Positions 5,803 to 12,343 of a stretch of 41,804 nucleotides of DNA are shown here, in pieces. The position numbers were made by a program, and so were the translations under genes. The stretch's first letter is position 1; each line of letters starts with the position of its first letter. The notes under the pieces are model-generated. The model worked only from the letters and a program-made list of their open reading frames with translations, did not search any database and was not told the DNA's origin. The DNA is from a virus. The stretch lies in the IMG/VR virus record IMGVR_UViG_3300046816_000149, positions 1 to 41,804 of that record. One strand, 5' to 3'.

Positions 5803-6206
5803 TACGCGTTTGCCCGTTTCACTATCCCGGCAATGCCGGCCTTTGTCATGCCACCGCCCAGAACTCGCGCTATCATCTTCATTGGCGCACCAATCCCCCG
5901 CATACGTCGAACAAGCCACATTTCCTGCGCTGTCACGCGCGAGTGCGGCTGGTGCGGCGGCAGTCCCAACTCTCGGCCGCATATCGGACAATCAATCACA
6001 CGGCGCTCGCCAGGACGGCCAAGGAGGCGCGGCAACATCTCGCCTGTATCAATCAGCTTCTGGGCCTCCTTGCGAATAGTGACCACTGACCGCCCGACAT
6101 GCTCGGCCACCGCGCGATAGCCGCCGGCCCGAGCGGGGCCAAGCAGTTCGGCACGGATCGCCGCGCGCTCCGCATCGGTCACCGCACAGCGAGGGCCACC
6201 TCTCAT
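5802..6206 (-). CDS. DNA-binding protein with zinc knuckle, 134 aa
   Basis: The protein seems to have three parts. An N-terminal helix-turn-helix-like segment (VTDAERAAIRAEL, then YRAVAEHVGRSVVTIRKEAQKL, about residues 10-50) is followed by a CPICGREL knuckle near residue 72. A second helical segment (TAQEMWLVRRM, then MIARVLGGGMTKAGIAGIVKRA) looks like another HTH. It is probably a transcription regulator or DNA-associated factor, and I cannot name a family. ATG 6206 is chosen because GGAGG lies 5 bases upstream. ATG 6221 is in frame but lacks such a site. It is the second gene of the early leftward operon. Confidence 0.65.
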   Translation of the reverse strand: MRGGPRCAVTDAERAAIRAELLGPARAGGYRAVAEHVGRSVVTIRKEAQKLIDTGEMLPRLLGRPGERRVIDCPICGRELGLPPHQPHSRVTAQEMWLVRRMRGIGAPMKMIARVLGGGMTKAGIAGIVKRANA

Positions 6207-6264
6207 GGCGACCTCCGCCAACTCGCCGCCCGCTTCACCTCCGCCGCCGTCCAGGGACGGGCGG

Positions 6265-6468
6265 TCACGGATTAGCCGGCGCGCCGGGCTTCGTGCGTTC
6301 GAGGTGTTCGATCGTCAGCCCTGGCTTGAGGGCTGCGACGCGATGCCAATACCTGGCCGGAATCCCGCGCTTGTACCACGACTTCACTGTCTCCGGCTTC
6401 AGCCCGAGCACGCTCGCAAGTGTGTTACGGCCCCCAATCTTGTTGAGGATAGCGCCGTGTCGGGTCAT
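6265..6468 (-). CDS. Cro-like helix-turn-helix protein, 67 aa
   Basis: This small protein has one HTH (residues 9-33: KIGGRNTLASVLGLKPETVKSWYKRG), followed by IPARYWHRVAAL, the layout of Cro/YdaS-like phage regulators. It is the first gene leftward from the switch and faces the XRE-type repressor gene at 6566, as cro faces cI. It is probably the lytic-side repressor. ATG 6468 is favoured over the TTG at 6522 because the domain begins there, although only a weak AGG precedes it. A leaderless or weakly initiated transcript is possible. Confidence 0.7.
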   Translation of the reverse strand: MTRHGAILNKIGGRNTLASVLGLKPETVKSWYKRGIPARYWHRVAALKPGLTIEHLERTKPGAPANP

Positions 6469-6565
6469 GCCTATATGATGCGGGGCGTCAGGTAGGGGCG
6501 TCAAGCCCCTTTGGTACCACAATGCTGCAAAGGGTTATGGACAAGGGGGGACAAAATGCCCCCTT
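6469..6565. promoter_or_regulatory. Switch region between Cro-like and repressor genes
   Basis: This divergent region contains two palindromes. One is AGGGGC-N5-GCCCCT at 6494-6510, which recurs exactly in its arms at 7010-7026 beyond the repressor gene. The other is AAGGGGG-N9-CCCCCTT at 6543-6565, ending right at the first possible repressor start. On the plus strand TTGGTA (6511-6516) with TTATGG 18 bases on could be the repressor promoter. On the minus strand TTGACG (6504 to 6499) overlaps the first palindrome and could be a -35 for the early operon. Operator function is inferred from position and symmetry. Confidence 0.5.
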
Positions 6566-6988
6566 ATGTGCAGTAAGATGATGATCGATCCACAGGTAGA
6601 GACTCAGCTACAGCTTCTCGGCACCCGCCTGAAATGGGCGCGGGAACTGATCGAACCCAATCGTGCGGAGTTCTGCCGCTCGATCGGCGTGGATGTCTCA
6701 ACGATCAGGAATATCGAGAACGGCTCACGGGGGCCTTCCGTGCCCCTGCTTATGCATATTTGCCATTGTTTGCGTATATCCCCCGAGTACCTGCTGCGCG
6801 GAGAACTTCGCGGAGTAGATGGGGAACTGGCGGCCCGGCTGACAGCGCGTCATCCCGAGCTAGCGACTCCGCCCGAGCTAGCGACTCCGCCCGAGCTAGC
6901 CCGCAGCAAACCTTACAGGGCCGCGTCATTGTACAGCGCTCGTCCCGCCAGGACACCAGAGAATGTTTCGTCCCAAGAGGGGCATTAG
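6566..6988 (+). CDS. XRE-family repressor-like protein (CI analogue)
   Basis: The 140-residue protein has an XRE-type helix-turn-helix at about residues 17-70: LGTRLKWARELIEPNRAEF, then IGVDVSTIRNIENGSRGPSV and LLMHICHCLRISPEYLL. The C-terminal part is short and Pro/Ala-rich, with tandem PELATP units coded by an 18-bp DNA repeat. No LexA/S24 autopeptidase domain is present, so an SOS-cleaved CI is unlikely. It lies between the Cro-like gene and the rightward operon and is probably the master repressor. The start is uncertain among ATG 6566, 6578 and 6581. None has a good ribosome site, so a leaderless mRNA, as for lambda cI, is possible. Confidence 0.75.
   Translation: MCSKMMIDPQVETQLQLLGTRLKWARELIEPNRAEFCRSIGVDVSTIRNIENGSRGPSVPLLMHICHCLRISPEYLLRGELRGVDGELAARLTARHPELATPPELATPPELARSKPYRAASLYSARPARTPENVSSQEGH
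6854..6900 (+). repeat. 18-bp tandem repeat, 2.6 copies
   Basis: The unit CCCGAGCTAGCGACTCCG occurs at 6854-6871 and 6872-6889, followed by an 11-base partial copy to 6900. It lies in frame in the repressor gene and codes for repeated PELATP. The copies are identical, which suggests recent slippage. Each full unit contains a GACTC (GANTC) site. A change in copy number would lengthen or shorten the repressor tail without a frameshift. Confidence 0.9.
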
Positions 6989-7009
6989 GCACCATTAGTT
7001 CTTGACGCG

Positions 7010-7026
7010 AGGGGCGCAAAGCCCCT
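7010..7026. promoter_or_regulatory. Palindrome, candidate repressor operator
   Basis: AGGGGC, five bases, GCCCCT. The arms are identical to those of the palindrome at 6494-6510 on the other side of the repressor gene. Two equal palindromes flanking a repressor gene, one per divergent operon, is the arrangement expected of OL/OR-type operators. The lack of a following T-run argues against a terminator. A half-site AGGGGC also lies at 6978-6983. Confidence 0.45.
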
Positions 7027-7031
7027 AAAAG

Positions 7032-7058
7032 GGGATCGCACATTCGATTGGCGATCCC
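7032..7058. repeat. Perfect inverted repeat, 8-bp arms
   Basis: GGGATCGC (7032-7039) and GCGATCCC (7051-7058) are separated by 11 bases. It lies six bases after the AGGGGC palindrome. It could be a protein-binding site or an RNA hairpin in a repressor transcript. No T-run follows on the plus strand. Confidence 0.55.
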
Positions 7059-7362
7059 ATGCAACGCAAACAAATCGACATAGCCGAGCGCGCGTGTCGG
7101 CACGATAATCACCTCCCTAGCGTCTTCGACCTGCCCACGATCGGCGGCAGTGACCCGCGCCCGGTGACCGGCGCCTGCGACGCAGGGCATCATAATTCTG
7201 TCACCCTAAATTACCGTTGGGCAAGCGGGTTGCTGCGTGATTTCGCCGTGAATCGCGCCGTCGCAACTGTCATAAATTGCCAACCCGTGACTGTAACATC
7301 AGCAACGACCGGTAACCCATTAACGGTGCGCCGTAAGTCGTACGTTCCGGGAGTGGTGTAAA

Positions 7363-7581
7363 ATGCTCGACGCCCTGTGCCGCGACATCCGCGGCTATCG
7401 CCTACGTGACATGCTCGGCGCCATTGAGGAGTGGCAGCACGCCACCGGCAGCGAGCGCGACTTCTGGCGCCGCACAGCGCTGAACCGCATCGCCGAGTTC
7501 CGCCGGCTGCATTTGCTGCCGGAAAGAGCGGCGTTCGAGGCGTCGGTGCGCCGCAACCACCAGCATCGGAGGGCCGCATGA
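7363..7581 (+). CDS. Unknown protein, 72 aa
   Basis: This is the first gene of the rightward operon. The 72-residue product is helical and rich in Arg and Trp (GAIEEWQHATGSERDFWRR, then LNRIAEFRRLHLL). It has no recognised domain, and the C-terminus is basic (RRNHQHRRAA). GGGAG lies about 9 bases before the ATG, a good ribosome site. The next gene starts inside its stop (ATGA at 7578-7581), so translation is coupled. Confidence 0.65.
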   Translation: MLDALCRDIRGYRLRDMLGAIEEWQHATGSERDFWRRTALNRIAEFRRLHLLPERAAFEASVRRNHQHRRAA

Positions 7582-7811
7582 TCGACGCCGTAAGGATCGT
7601 CGCCGAGATCCGTGCCGAGGAGCTGCTGACGCATCTCCAGGCGGCCGTGAATGGTGACAGCCACTGGCGCTACCGGGCGTCCACGCTGCTCCGCAGCATC
7701 GCTGACCTCGAACTGCCAGAGCGTGTCACCGAGGCAATGCACGCCATCGACACACGCAAGCGCATGGCCGAGTGCATGGCCGATATCGCATTGGACGACT
7801 GCAGTGGCTGA
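7578..7811 (+). CDS. Unknown protein, 77 aa
   Basis: The 77-residue product is helical and acidic (AVRIVAEIRAEELLTHLQAAV at the N-terminus, an acidic C-terminus with ECMADIALDD). No domain is recognised. The start at 7578 overlaps the preceding stop by 4 bases and is preferred over a longer frame from 7431 that would lie inside the previous gene. Its 3' end overlaps the GTG start of the Gp157-like gene by 8 bases. It belongs to the recombination part of the rightward operon by position only. Confidence 0.65.
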   Translation: MIDAVRIVAEIRAEELLTHLQAAVNGDSHWRYRASTLLRSIADLELPERVTEAMHAIDTRKRMAECMADIALDDCSG

Positions 7812-8325
7812 CATTTCCCCCTACCGCCTCGAAGAGGCCATGTCCGTGTTGATGCAGGTCCGCCAGCGTCTGCTGGAGGAGGCCGGACCGGAACTAGACG
7901 ACGACCAGCAACTTCTGGCCGACATGCTCGACGCCGAGGGTGGCGACGCCATGCAGGTGCTGGAACGCCTGGTCGATGCCTCGCTGGAGGCAGATGCCAT
8001 GGCTGACGCTGCCAAGGCCCGCAAGGCCGACATGGCCGAGCGACAGGCCCGATTCGAGCGACGTCGCGACACGCTGCGCTCGATCGCCAAGTCGGCGCTG
8101 GAGGCGTTGAACCTCAAGAAGCTGGAGACCGCGACATGGACGGCATCGCTGCGGCCGAACCCGCCGCCACTGGCCATCTTTGTGGATAGGCTACCGGCCG
8201 ACTGGTTCCGCATCACCCGCGAACCAATGAAGGGGGAAATCCGCAAAGCGCTGGCGGCAGGTCAGGAAATCGAAGGCGCCGAGTTCGGTAACGCCGATGT
8301 CGGCATCACAATCCGCACGAGGTAA
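7804..8325 (+). CDS. Gp157-family phage protein
   Basis: The 173-residue protein matches the Siphovirus Gp157 family layout. An N-terminal ISPYRLEEA is followed by a long charged coiled-coil-like region (about residues 20-115). The conserved C-terminal block has LKKLETATWTASLRPNPPP, then LPADWF, GEIRKAL, EGAEF and ITIR. The family is often found next to single-strand annealing proteins and SSBs, and a member in Streptococcus thermophilus phage was linked to phage resistance. Its molecular role is unclear. GTG 7804 starts directly at VADISPYRL, the usual family N-terminus. ATG 7840 is an alternative. The RecT-like gene follows after 3 bases. Confidence 0.85.
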   Translation: MADISPYRLEEAMSVLMQVRQRLLEEAGPELDDDQQLLADMLDAEGGDAMQVLERLVDASLEADAMADAAKARKADMAERQARFERRRDTLRSIAKSALEALNLKKLETATWTASLRPNPPPLAIFVDRLPADWFRITREPMKGEIRKALAAGQEIEGAEFGNADVGITIRTR

Positions 8326-8328
8326 TCT

Positions 8329-9270
8329 ATGAACGCCCTCACCACCACCGGCCAGCATGCGCTGCGTCCACAGAACTTCGGCGAGCTTATGGAGTTCGCC
8401 AAGATGGCCGCGCGCTCATCAATGGTGCCACGGGACTATATCGGCAAGCCCGAGAACATCCTTATTGCAATCCAAATGGGCAGCGAAATCGGGCTCTCGC
8501 CAATGCAGAGCCTGCAGAACATCTCGGTTATCAACGGACGGCCGACGCTGTGGGGCGATGCGATGCTTGGGCTGTGCCGGCAAAGTCCGGTCTGCAAGGA
8601 TGTGGTGGAGCGGTTCGAGGGCGAAGGTAAGGAGTTGACCGCGATATGCGTTGCAAAGCGCGTCGGGTCCGAACCAATAGAGGTGCGATTCAGCATGGAC
8701 GATGCCGATCGCGCTGGACTGGCGAGCAAGCCGGGCACATGGCAGCAATATCCCAAGCGTATGCTGCAGATGCGAGCGCGGGGCTTTGCGCTACGCGACG
8801 CCTTCCCTGACGTGCTGCGTGGCATGATCTCCACCGAGGAGGCGCAGGACATCCCAGAGGATAAGTTCAAAGGCCAGACTATCGAGGCAGACAGGCCCGA
8901 CGCCCGCGACGCAATGAACGCGGACATCCCGCTGAAGGCCGCCGCTGCCGCCACACCGCGCGGTGCCCGCATCGCCGAGCGTGCCCCTGCCTACGAGGCG
9001 TCACCGAAGCCCGAGCGCACCGACGACCAGTGGCGGGCATGGCTGGACAAGCTCGCCGCCGCCTGCAGCACGCTCTACAGCCGCAGTGACGTGGCCGACC
9101 TGGGCGGCAAGGCGACGGTGGGCGACGCCCTGGCCACCGGCCCGCAATGGGTGCAGGCAGAGATCAGCAAGATCCTGGCAGAGAACTACGCGCGCTTCCC
9201 CGAGGAAGATCAGCCAGAGGAACCCGACCCCGACCTCGAGATCGTCGGCGAGAAATACGCCGCCGGGTGA
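8329..9270 (+). CDS. RecT-like single-strand annealing protein
   Basis: The first 190 residues resemble phage RecT-family annealing proteins: NFGELMEFAKMAARSS, IAIQMGSEIGLSPMQSLQ, VINGRPTLWGDAMLGL, then a K-R-M-x-Q-M-R-A-R block and DVLRGM. RecT binds single-stranded DNA and promotes strand annealing in recombination and replication repair. The C-terminal third (about 190-313) is variable, with an acidic tail (PEEPDPDLE). The ATG has GAGG about 8 bases upstream. No RecE- or lambda-exo-type nuclease lies next to it. The VRR-NUC protein of the leftward operon is the only recombination-type nuclease seen. Confidence 0.82.
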   Translation: MNALTTTGQHALRPQNFGELMEFAKMAARSSMVPRDYIGKPENILIAIQMGSEIGLSPMQSLQNISVINGRPTLWGDAMLGLCRQSPVCKDVVERFEGEGKELTAICVAKRVGSEPIEVRFSMDDADRAGLASKPGTWQQYPKRMLQMRARGFALRDAFPDVLRGMISTEEAQDIPEDKFKGQTIEADRPDARDAMNADIPLKAAAAATPRGARIAERAPAYEASPKPERTDDQWRAWLDKLAAACSTLYSRSDVADLGGKATVGDALATGPQWVQAEISKILAENYARFPEEDQPEEPDPDLEIVGEKYAAG

Positions 9271-9275
9271 AGGCT

Positions 9276-9458
9276 ATGACGATGCAGCGTAAATCCTTTC
9301 AGTTCACTGTGCATGGCGACCAGCAGACTGGCGTGATCTACGTCACCCGCTCGTTCACCGACGAGGCGCAGGCGTTGACCCAGGCGACCAAGATCGCCGC
9401 CCGTCGCTCCGGTGATCCATCTCCGATATTCGTCCGCATCGTGCCTCCGGTGCGGTAG
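9276..9458 (+). CDS. Unknown protein, 60 aa
   Basis: The 60-residue product is probably a small alpha/beta protein (KSFQFTVHGDQQTGVIYVTRS, then a helix DEAQALTQATKIAA and a last strand IFVRIVPPV). No family is recognised. AAGG lies just before the ATG, and the gene follows the RecT-like gene after 5 bases. Its stop overlaps the GTG start of the C5 methyltransferase (TAGTG at 9456-9460). Confidence 0.65.
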   Translation: MTMQRKSFQFTVHGDQQTGVIYVTRSFTDEAQALTQATKIAARRSGDPSPIFVRIVPPVR

Positions 9459-10393
9459 TGCTCCGCGTCCTCGACCTGTTCAGCGGCATCGGCGCCTTCA
9501 GCCTCGGCCTGGAGCGGGCCGGCATGCGGACAGTCGCGTTCTGCGAAATTGAGCCTTTCGCCCGCCGCGTGCTCGCAAGGCACTGGCCGGATGTCCATAT
9601 CTTCGGCGACGTGCGCGAGTTGTCCGCGCAGCATCTTTCCGAGAAAGGGCTGGGCGTTGACCTCATCTGCGGCGGCTTCCCCTGCCAGGACATCAGCGTT
9701 GCCGGACGAGGCGCCGGCATCGGCGGAGCGCGCAGCGGACTGTGGTCAGAGTTCGCCCGGCTCATTGGCGAGATACGACCCCGCTACGCGATCGTGGAGA
9801 ACGTCTCAGCTTTGCTTGGACGGGGACTTGGAGACGTTCTCGGAGACCTGGCCGCGCTCGGGTATGATGCAGAGTGGCACTGCATTCCCGCTGCGGCCGT
9901 TGGCGCACCGCACATCAGAGACCGCATCTGGATTGTGGCCTACGCCGGACACGGGCATGACCCCGAATGGTCACGGCAAAAGGGGAGGCAAGCCGGGGAA
10001 CGGTCGCCAGAGTGGCGCAAGCCTCGATGCGATGGCGAGGCACGGCATGTGGACAACGCCGCGAGCGAACGATGCGAAGCAATCAGCATGGTGCAGCGGA
10101 GCGAACGGCACGCGCATCCTGACGCTCACCGGACAGGTTCGGAAATGGCCGACGCCCACGGCGGTGACCAACACCGGCGGCGCGGCCCTATGCAAGTGGG
10201 GTGGGTCAGGCGCTCGTGCGAAGCTGCGCTCCATGGTGACGGAGCAGGAGTTCAATGGAGCGTTGAACCCGACGTGGGTCGAGTGGCTCATGGGGTTGCC
10301 TCTCGGGTGGACCGACTTAGGTGCCTCGGCAACTCGCTCGTCCCGCAGATACCCGAGTTGATCGGCCGTGCGATCCTGGCAAATACAGATTGA
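9458..10393 (+). CDS. C5-cytosine DNA methyltransferase
   Basis: The 311-residue enzyme has the Dcm-type motifs in order: I (DLFSGIGAFSLG, residues 6-17), IV with catalytic Cys76 (GGFPCQDIS), VI (ENV, 114-116), VIII (RDRIWIV) and IX-X (RLRCLGNSLVPQ) near the C-terminus. It transfers methyl from AdoMet to cytosine C5. The target-recognition region (about 160-270) is His/Arg-rich and the specificity is unknown. No restriction enzyme is near, so it probably protects phage DNA. GTG 9458 overlaps the previous TAG. A second open frame of 270 codons (9549..10361, +1) covers most of the gene and also looks protein-like. Confidence 0.9.
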   Translation: MLRVLDLFSGIGAFSLGLERAGMRTVAFCEIEPFARRVLARHWPDVHIFGDVRELSAQHLSEKGLGVDLICGGFPCQDISVAGRGAGIGGARSGLWSEFARLIGEIRPRYAIVENVSALLGRGLGDVLGDLAALGYDAEWHCIPAAAVGAPHIRDRIWIVAYAGHGHDPEWSRQKGRQAGERSPEWRKPRCDGEARHVDNAASERCEAISMVQRSERHAHPDAHRTGSEMADAHGGDQHRRRGPMQVGWVRRSCEAALHGDGAGVQWSVEPDVGRVAHGVASRVDRLRCLGNSLVPQIPELIGRAILANTD

Positions 10394-10415
10394 TAAAGTG
10401 TGCGTAAACGCTGGT

Positions 10416-10535
10416 ATGAGGAAGTTGGCGACAATGAAAATCGCGATGAAAAGCCTCTGCCGCAGCGGGTTTCTGATGGCCGCCGAGGCTGAAATCATGT
10501 GCCAGAGCGTGCAGCGATCTGCTTACCGCGCGTGA
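10416..10535 (+). CDS. Possible small protein, 39 aa
   Basis: This short frame is weakly supported. It fills the gap between the two methyltransferases and its stop overlaps the ATG of the next gene (TGATG at 10533-10537), the same coupling used elsewhere in this operon. The product (MRKLATMKIAMKSLCRSGFL and so on) has no recognised domain. The ATG at 10416 lacks a ribosome site, and ATG 10434 or 10449 could be used instead. It may simply be a translated leader for the adenine methyltransferase. Confidence 0.3.
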   Translation: MRKLATMKIAMKSLCRSGFLMAAEAEIMCQSVQRSAYRA

Positions 10536-11203
10536 TGGATGAGTGCCACAATTTGATCGTCCAGGGTGACTCTCTTGATCTGATTCAAGCGTTTACCGGC
10601 CAGCCAGACCTGATCGTGACCGATCCTCCTTATGCTTTTGGCAACCAGGGAACGGACGAGCACGAGATGTCAGCGACGGTCGCGGTTGTACTTCGCGAGG
10701 CCGCGATAAAGCTCCGCAAGGGTCGGTGGATGCTGGTCATGTGCGCGTCTAGTTGGCGCAGCACGTCCTACATGGTGGAGGCGGTTCGCGGAGTCGTTCA
10801 GCCAGTCCGCATCGCGACATGGTGCAAACCGACAGCGCGAACCAAGGCCAGAACAGCGGGATGGCTCTGGGCGAGCGTGAACGTTGTCGCCTTCAAAAAG
10901 GGTAAGGCAGACGAGTCAGAACCGATCAATCTGCTTGACCACATCACTGCCCTGCCAGTGACGAACGGACGCCGCGCCGAGCTTCCCGCCAATGTAGCAG
11001 ATTGGCTGGTGGCCCCCTACTCGGTGAAGGGTGGTTTGCTACTTGATCCGTTTGCCGGATCAGGAGCCATCGTTGCCGCCGGCATGCGAGCCGGCATGAA
11101 CGCTGTCGGGTTCGAGAAAAATCCGCCGGCTAATACGTGGGGAGAAGCGATGTTGACCACGCCGCCGCCAGACCTTTTTGAACTCTCCGAGGCGCGGCCA
11201 TGA
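10535..11203 (+). CDS. N6-adenine type DNA methyltransferase (DPPY)
   Basis: The 222-residue beta-class methyltransferase has motif IV VTDPPYAFGN at about residues 25-34 and motif I DPFAGSGAIVAAGM near 180, the order of the CcrM/HinfI class. DPPY indicates an exocyclic amino group target, most often adenine N6. The C-terminal RAMA-type DNA-binding domain of CcrM is absent, so GANTC specificity cannot be assumed. ATG 10535 is chosen because the domain starts there (ECHNLIVQGDSLDLI) and it overlaps a preceding stop. A frame from 10499 is longer but unsupported. The next gene overlaps its stop by 4 bases. Confidence 0.88.
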   Translation: MDECHNLIVQGDSLDLIQAFTGQPDLIVTDPPYAFGNQGTDEHEMSATVAVVLREAAIKLRKGRWMLVMCASSWRSTSYMVEAVRGVVQPVRIATWCKPTARTKARTAGWLWASVNVVAFKKGKADESEPINLLDHITALPVTNGRRAELPANVADWLVAPYSVKGGLLLDPFAGSGAIVAAGMRAGMNAVGFEKNPPANTWGEAMLTTPPPDLFELSEARP

Positions 11204-11370
11204 CCCTTCGGATGCCGATGCCAGCCCCGGTCTGCCGTCTGTGCATGGGGCCTAATCCTAAGTGGCGGCAACTCGCCCACGGTCTCTACGATGCGATCTG
11301 CGACCAATGCTACGGAAAATCCGCAAAAACGGCAGATGAAAACGCCGCTGATCCCGCGCGTGCAGATTGA
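11200..11370 (+). CDS. Small zinc-ribbon-like protein, 56 aa
   Basis: The product has CRLC (residues 12-15) and CDQC (34-37), a classical four-Cys zinc-ribbon spacing, followed by a charged Ala/Asp-rich tail. It is the first of four consecutive tiny Cys-rich genes. Its ATG overlaps the methyltransferase stop (ATGA at 11200-11203). No function can be assigned. Such proteins may bind DNA, RNA or a host enzyme. Confidence 0.65.
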   Translation: MTLRMPMPAPVCRLCMGPNPKWRQLAHGLYDAICDQCYGKSAKTADENAADPARAD

Positions 11371-11387
11371 TAGAGGTGGCCGAGTCG

Positions 11388-11663
11388 ATGAAACACACCT
11401 GCCCAGTCTGCGGTGATCCATCACCGTTCGTGCTTTGGATCGAGGCCGAACCGCCGCCGACCTGTCCGGACGATCCGGCATGGCCGCGGCGTTCCCTGCA
11501 CAGCATTTGCGACCGGCAACTGCGCAAGGCACGGCAGGCCGCGGAACTGCGCCGGCTGACCCCGGATGCGTTCGACCCCAACGGTGTCATGGTGCCAGGT
11601 CAAAGTGCTCGCGCGTGGCGCGCCTACATCCAGGCGCACCCTGATCGTAGCGTCGCCGCATGA
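11388..11663 (+). CDS. Cys-containing small protein, 91 aa
   Basis: The 91-residue product starts MKHTCPVCGDPSPFVLW, with a CPVC knuckle and two further Cys (PPTCPDD, SICDRQ), so one metal site is likely. The rest is basic and helical (LRKARQAAELRR). AGAGGTGG lies about 10 bases before ATG 11388. A TTG at 11367 is an alternative start. The next gene overlaps its stop by 4 bases. The family is not recognised. Confidence 0.6.
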   Translation: MKHTCPVCGDPSPFVLWIEAEPPPTCPDDPAWPRRSLHSICDRQLRKARQAAELRRLTPDAFDPNGVMVPGQSARAWRAYIQAHPDRSVAA

Positions 11664-11902
11664 CCACGATGCCACATCCACTGACCGACTATGCCGATCG
11701 ATGGGCAGTTGACGGCGACTGTATCCGGTGTCGGCGATGTCAGCGCACGCAACAGATTTCTTGGATGCTCCACGATTTCCAGCATAGGTCGGGGTGCCGA
11801 AACTCGGCCGCTGATGAGCGCAACCCATGGCTCACCTTGTCGAGCCTGATCACGGCAGTCGCGATCCAGTCGCCGTCAACTTCCCATCGCAGGAGTGGCT
11901 AA
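11660..11902 (+). CDS. Cys/His-rich small protein, 80 aa
   Basis: The product has CIRCRRC (residues 21-27), a His (MLHDFQH) and a further Cys (SGCRN), compatible with one zinc site. The C-terminal 25 residues are hydrophobic and Ser-rich (LTLSSLITAVAI) without obvious structure. The start overlaps the preceding stop (ATGA), and its TAA overlaps the next ATG (TAATG at 11900-11904). Function unknown. Confidence 0.55.
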   Translation: MTTMPHPLTDYADRWAVDGDCIRCRRCQRTQQISWMLHDFQHRSGCRNSAADERNPWLTLSSLITAVAIQSPSTSHRRSG

Positions 11903-12108
11903 TGCCCGATGAAATCGAATTCGATTGTGCCGACTGCGGCCAGCACGTCGTTGCGTGGGGGTTTTATGGCACGGCCGAGCCGGGCAAGCGATGCGCCAAC
12001 TGCGATTGGATACGCGACCACGTAGCACCAGAGCATCATGCGGCGATACGCGAGCGGCTAGGCGTCCCGCTCGCCGCGAAAATCACAGGGTGGCCATATG
12101 GAAGTTGA
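11902..12108 (+). CDS. Small zinc-ribbon-like protein, 68 aa
   Basis: The product has CADC (residues 8-11) and CANCDW (about 31-36), again a four-Cys ribbon, followed by a helical segment (DHVAPEHHAAIRERLG). AGGAG lies 7 bases before ATG 11902, which supports this start over a longer frame from 11827. It is the fourth Cys-pair protein in a row in this operon. Function unknown. Confidence 0.65.
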   Translation: MPDEIEFDCADCGQHVVAWGFYGTAEPGKRCANCDWIRDHVAPEHHAAIRERLGVPLAAKITGWPYGS

Positions 12109-12343
12109 GGTAGCGGAGCACATCAGCATGCTGGCCGCGCCGATCTTCGCAGCCTTGCTGAGCCATGGGAGCGTGTCCGACCTGGAGAACCCGGAGTGGC
12201 AAAGGAAGGCGCGTGCGGCGGCGATCCGGCAGGCATGCCGGCTGTGGGAAGACACCATCGACGCGCCGCCGGTCCGCGCCATGCACTCCCGCCATGCCCG
12301 CCTGGAACGCCGGGTCCAGGCTCTTGAGACAGGGAAAGTGTGA
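12098..12343 (+). CDS. Unknown helical protein, 81 aa
   Basis: The 81-residue product is helical. It has a hydrophobic N-terminal run (HISMLAAPIFAALLS) and a central segment with Trp (EWQRKARAAAIRQACRLW), and ends in a heptad-like LERRVQALETGKV that could form a short coiled coil. No family is recognised. It overlaps the preceding gene by 11 bases, and its TGA overlaps the next ATG (TGATG). Confidence 0.6.
   Translation: MEVEVAEHISMLAAPIFAALLSHGSVSDLENPEWQRKARAAAIRQACRLWEDTIDAPPVRAMHSRHARLERRVQALETGKV

Larger units (their letters stand above)
6989..7362. promoter_or_regulatory. 374-bp intergenic region before rightward operon
   Basis: This stretch separates the repressor from the rightward operon. 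It holds a second AGGGGC-N5-GCCCCT palindrome (7010-7026), then a perfect inverted repeat GGGATCGC-N11-GCGATCCC (7032-7039 with 7051-7058), and a GANTC site (GAATC, 7250-7254). The right part (7190-7330) is less GC-rich than the genome average and is the likely promoter area, but I cannot place -35/-10 boxes with confidence. Open frames here (7059..7361 plus, 6750..7193 minus) have no ribosome site and no family resemblance and are not called as genes. Confidence 0.5.

Noticed and set aside
7010-7026. Intrinsic terminator for the repressor gene
   Set aside because: The stem is G/C-rich but no T-run follows, and the same palindrome occurs in the switch region, so an operator fits better.
7059-7361. 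100-codon plus-strand frame in the intergenic region
   Set aside because: It starts directly after an inverted repeat without a ribosome site, its composition looks random, and the region is expected to hold promoters.
8181-8189. DnaA box-like TGTGGATAG
   Set aside because: It is one mismatch from the 9-mer consensus but lies alone inside the Gp157-like gene, so chance is likely. No cluster of DnaA boxes was seen near the iterons.
10535-11203. Calling the DPPY methyltransferase a CcrM (GANTC) enzyme
   Set aside because: The motif order fits the class, but the C-terminal specificity domain of CcrM is missing and no sequence evidence fixes the target.
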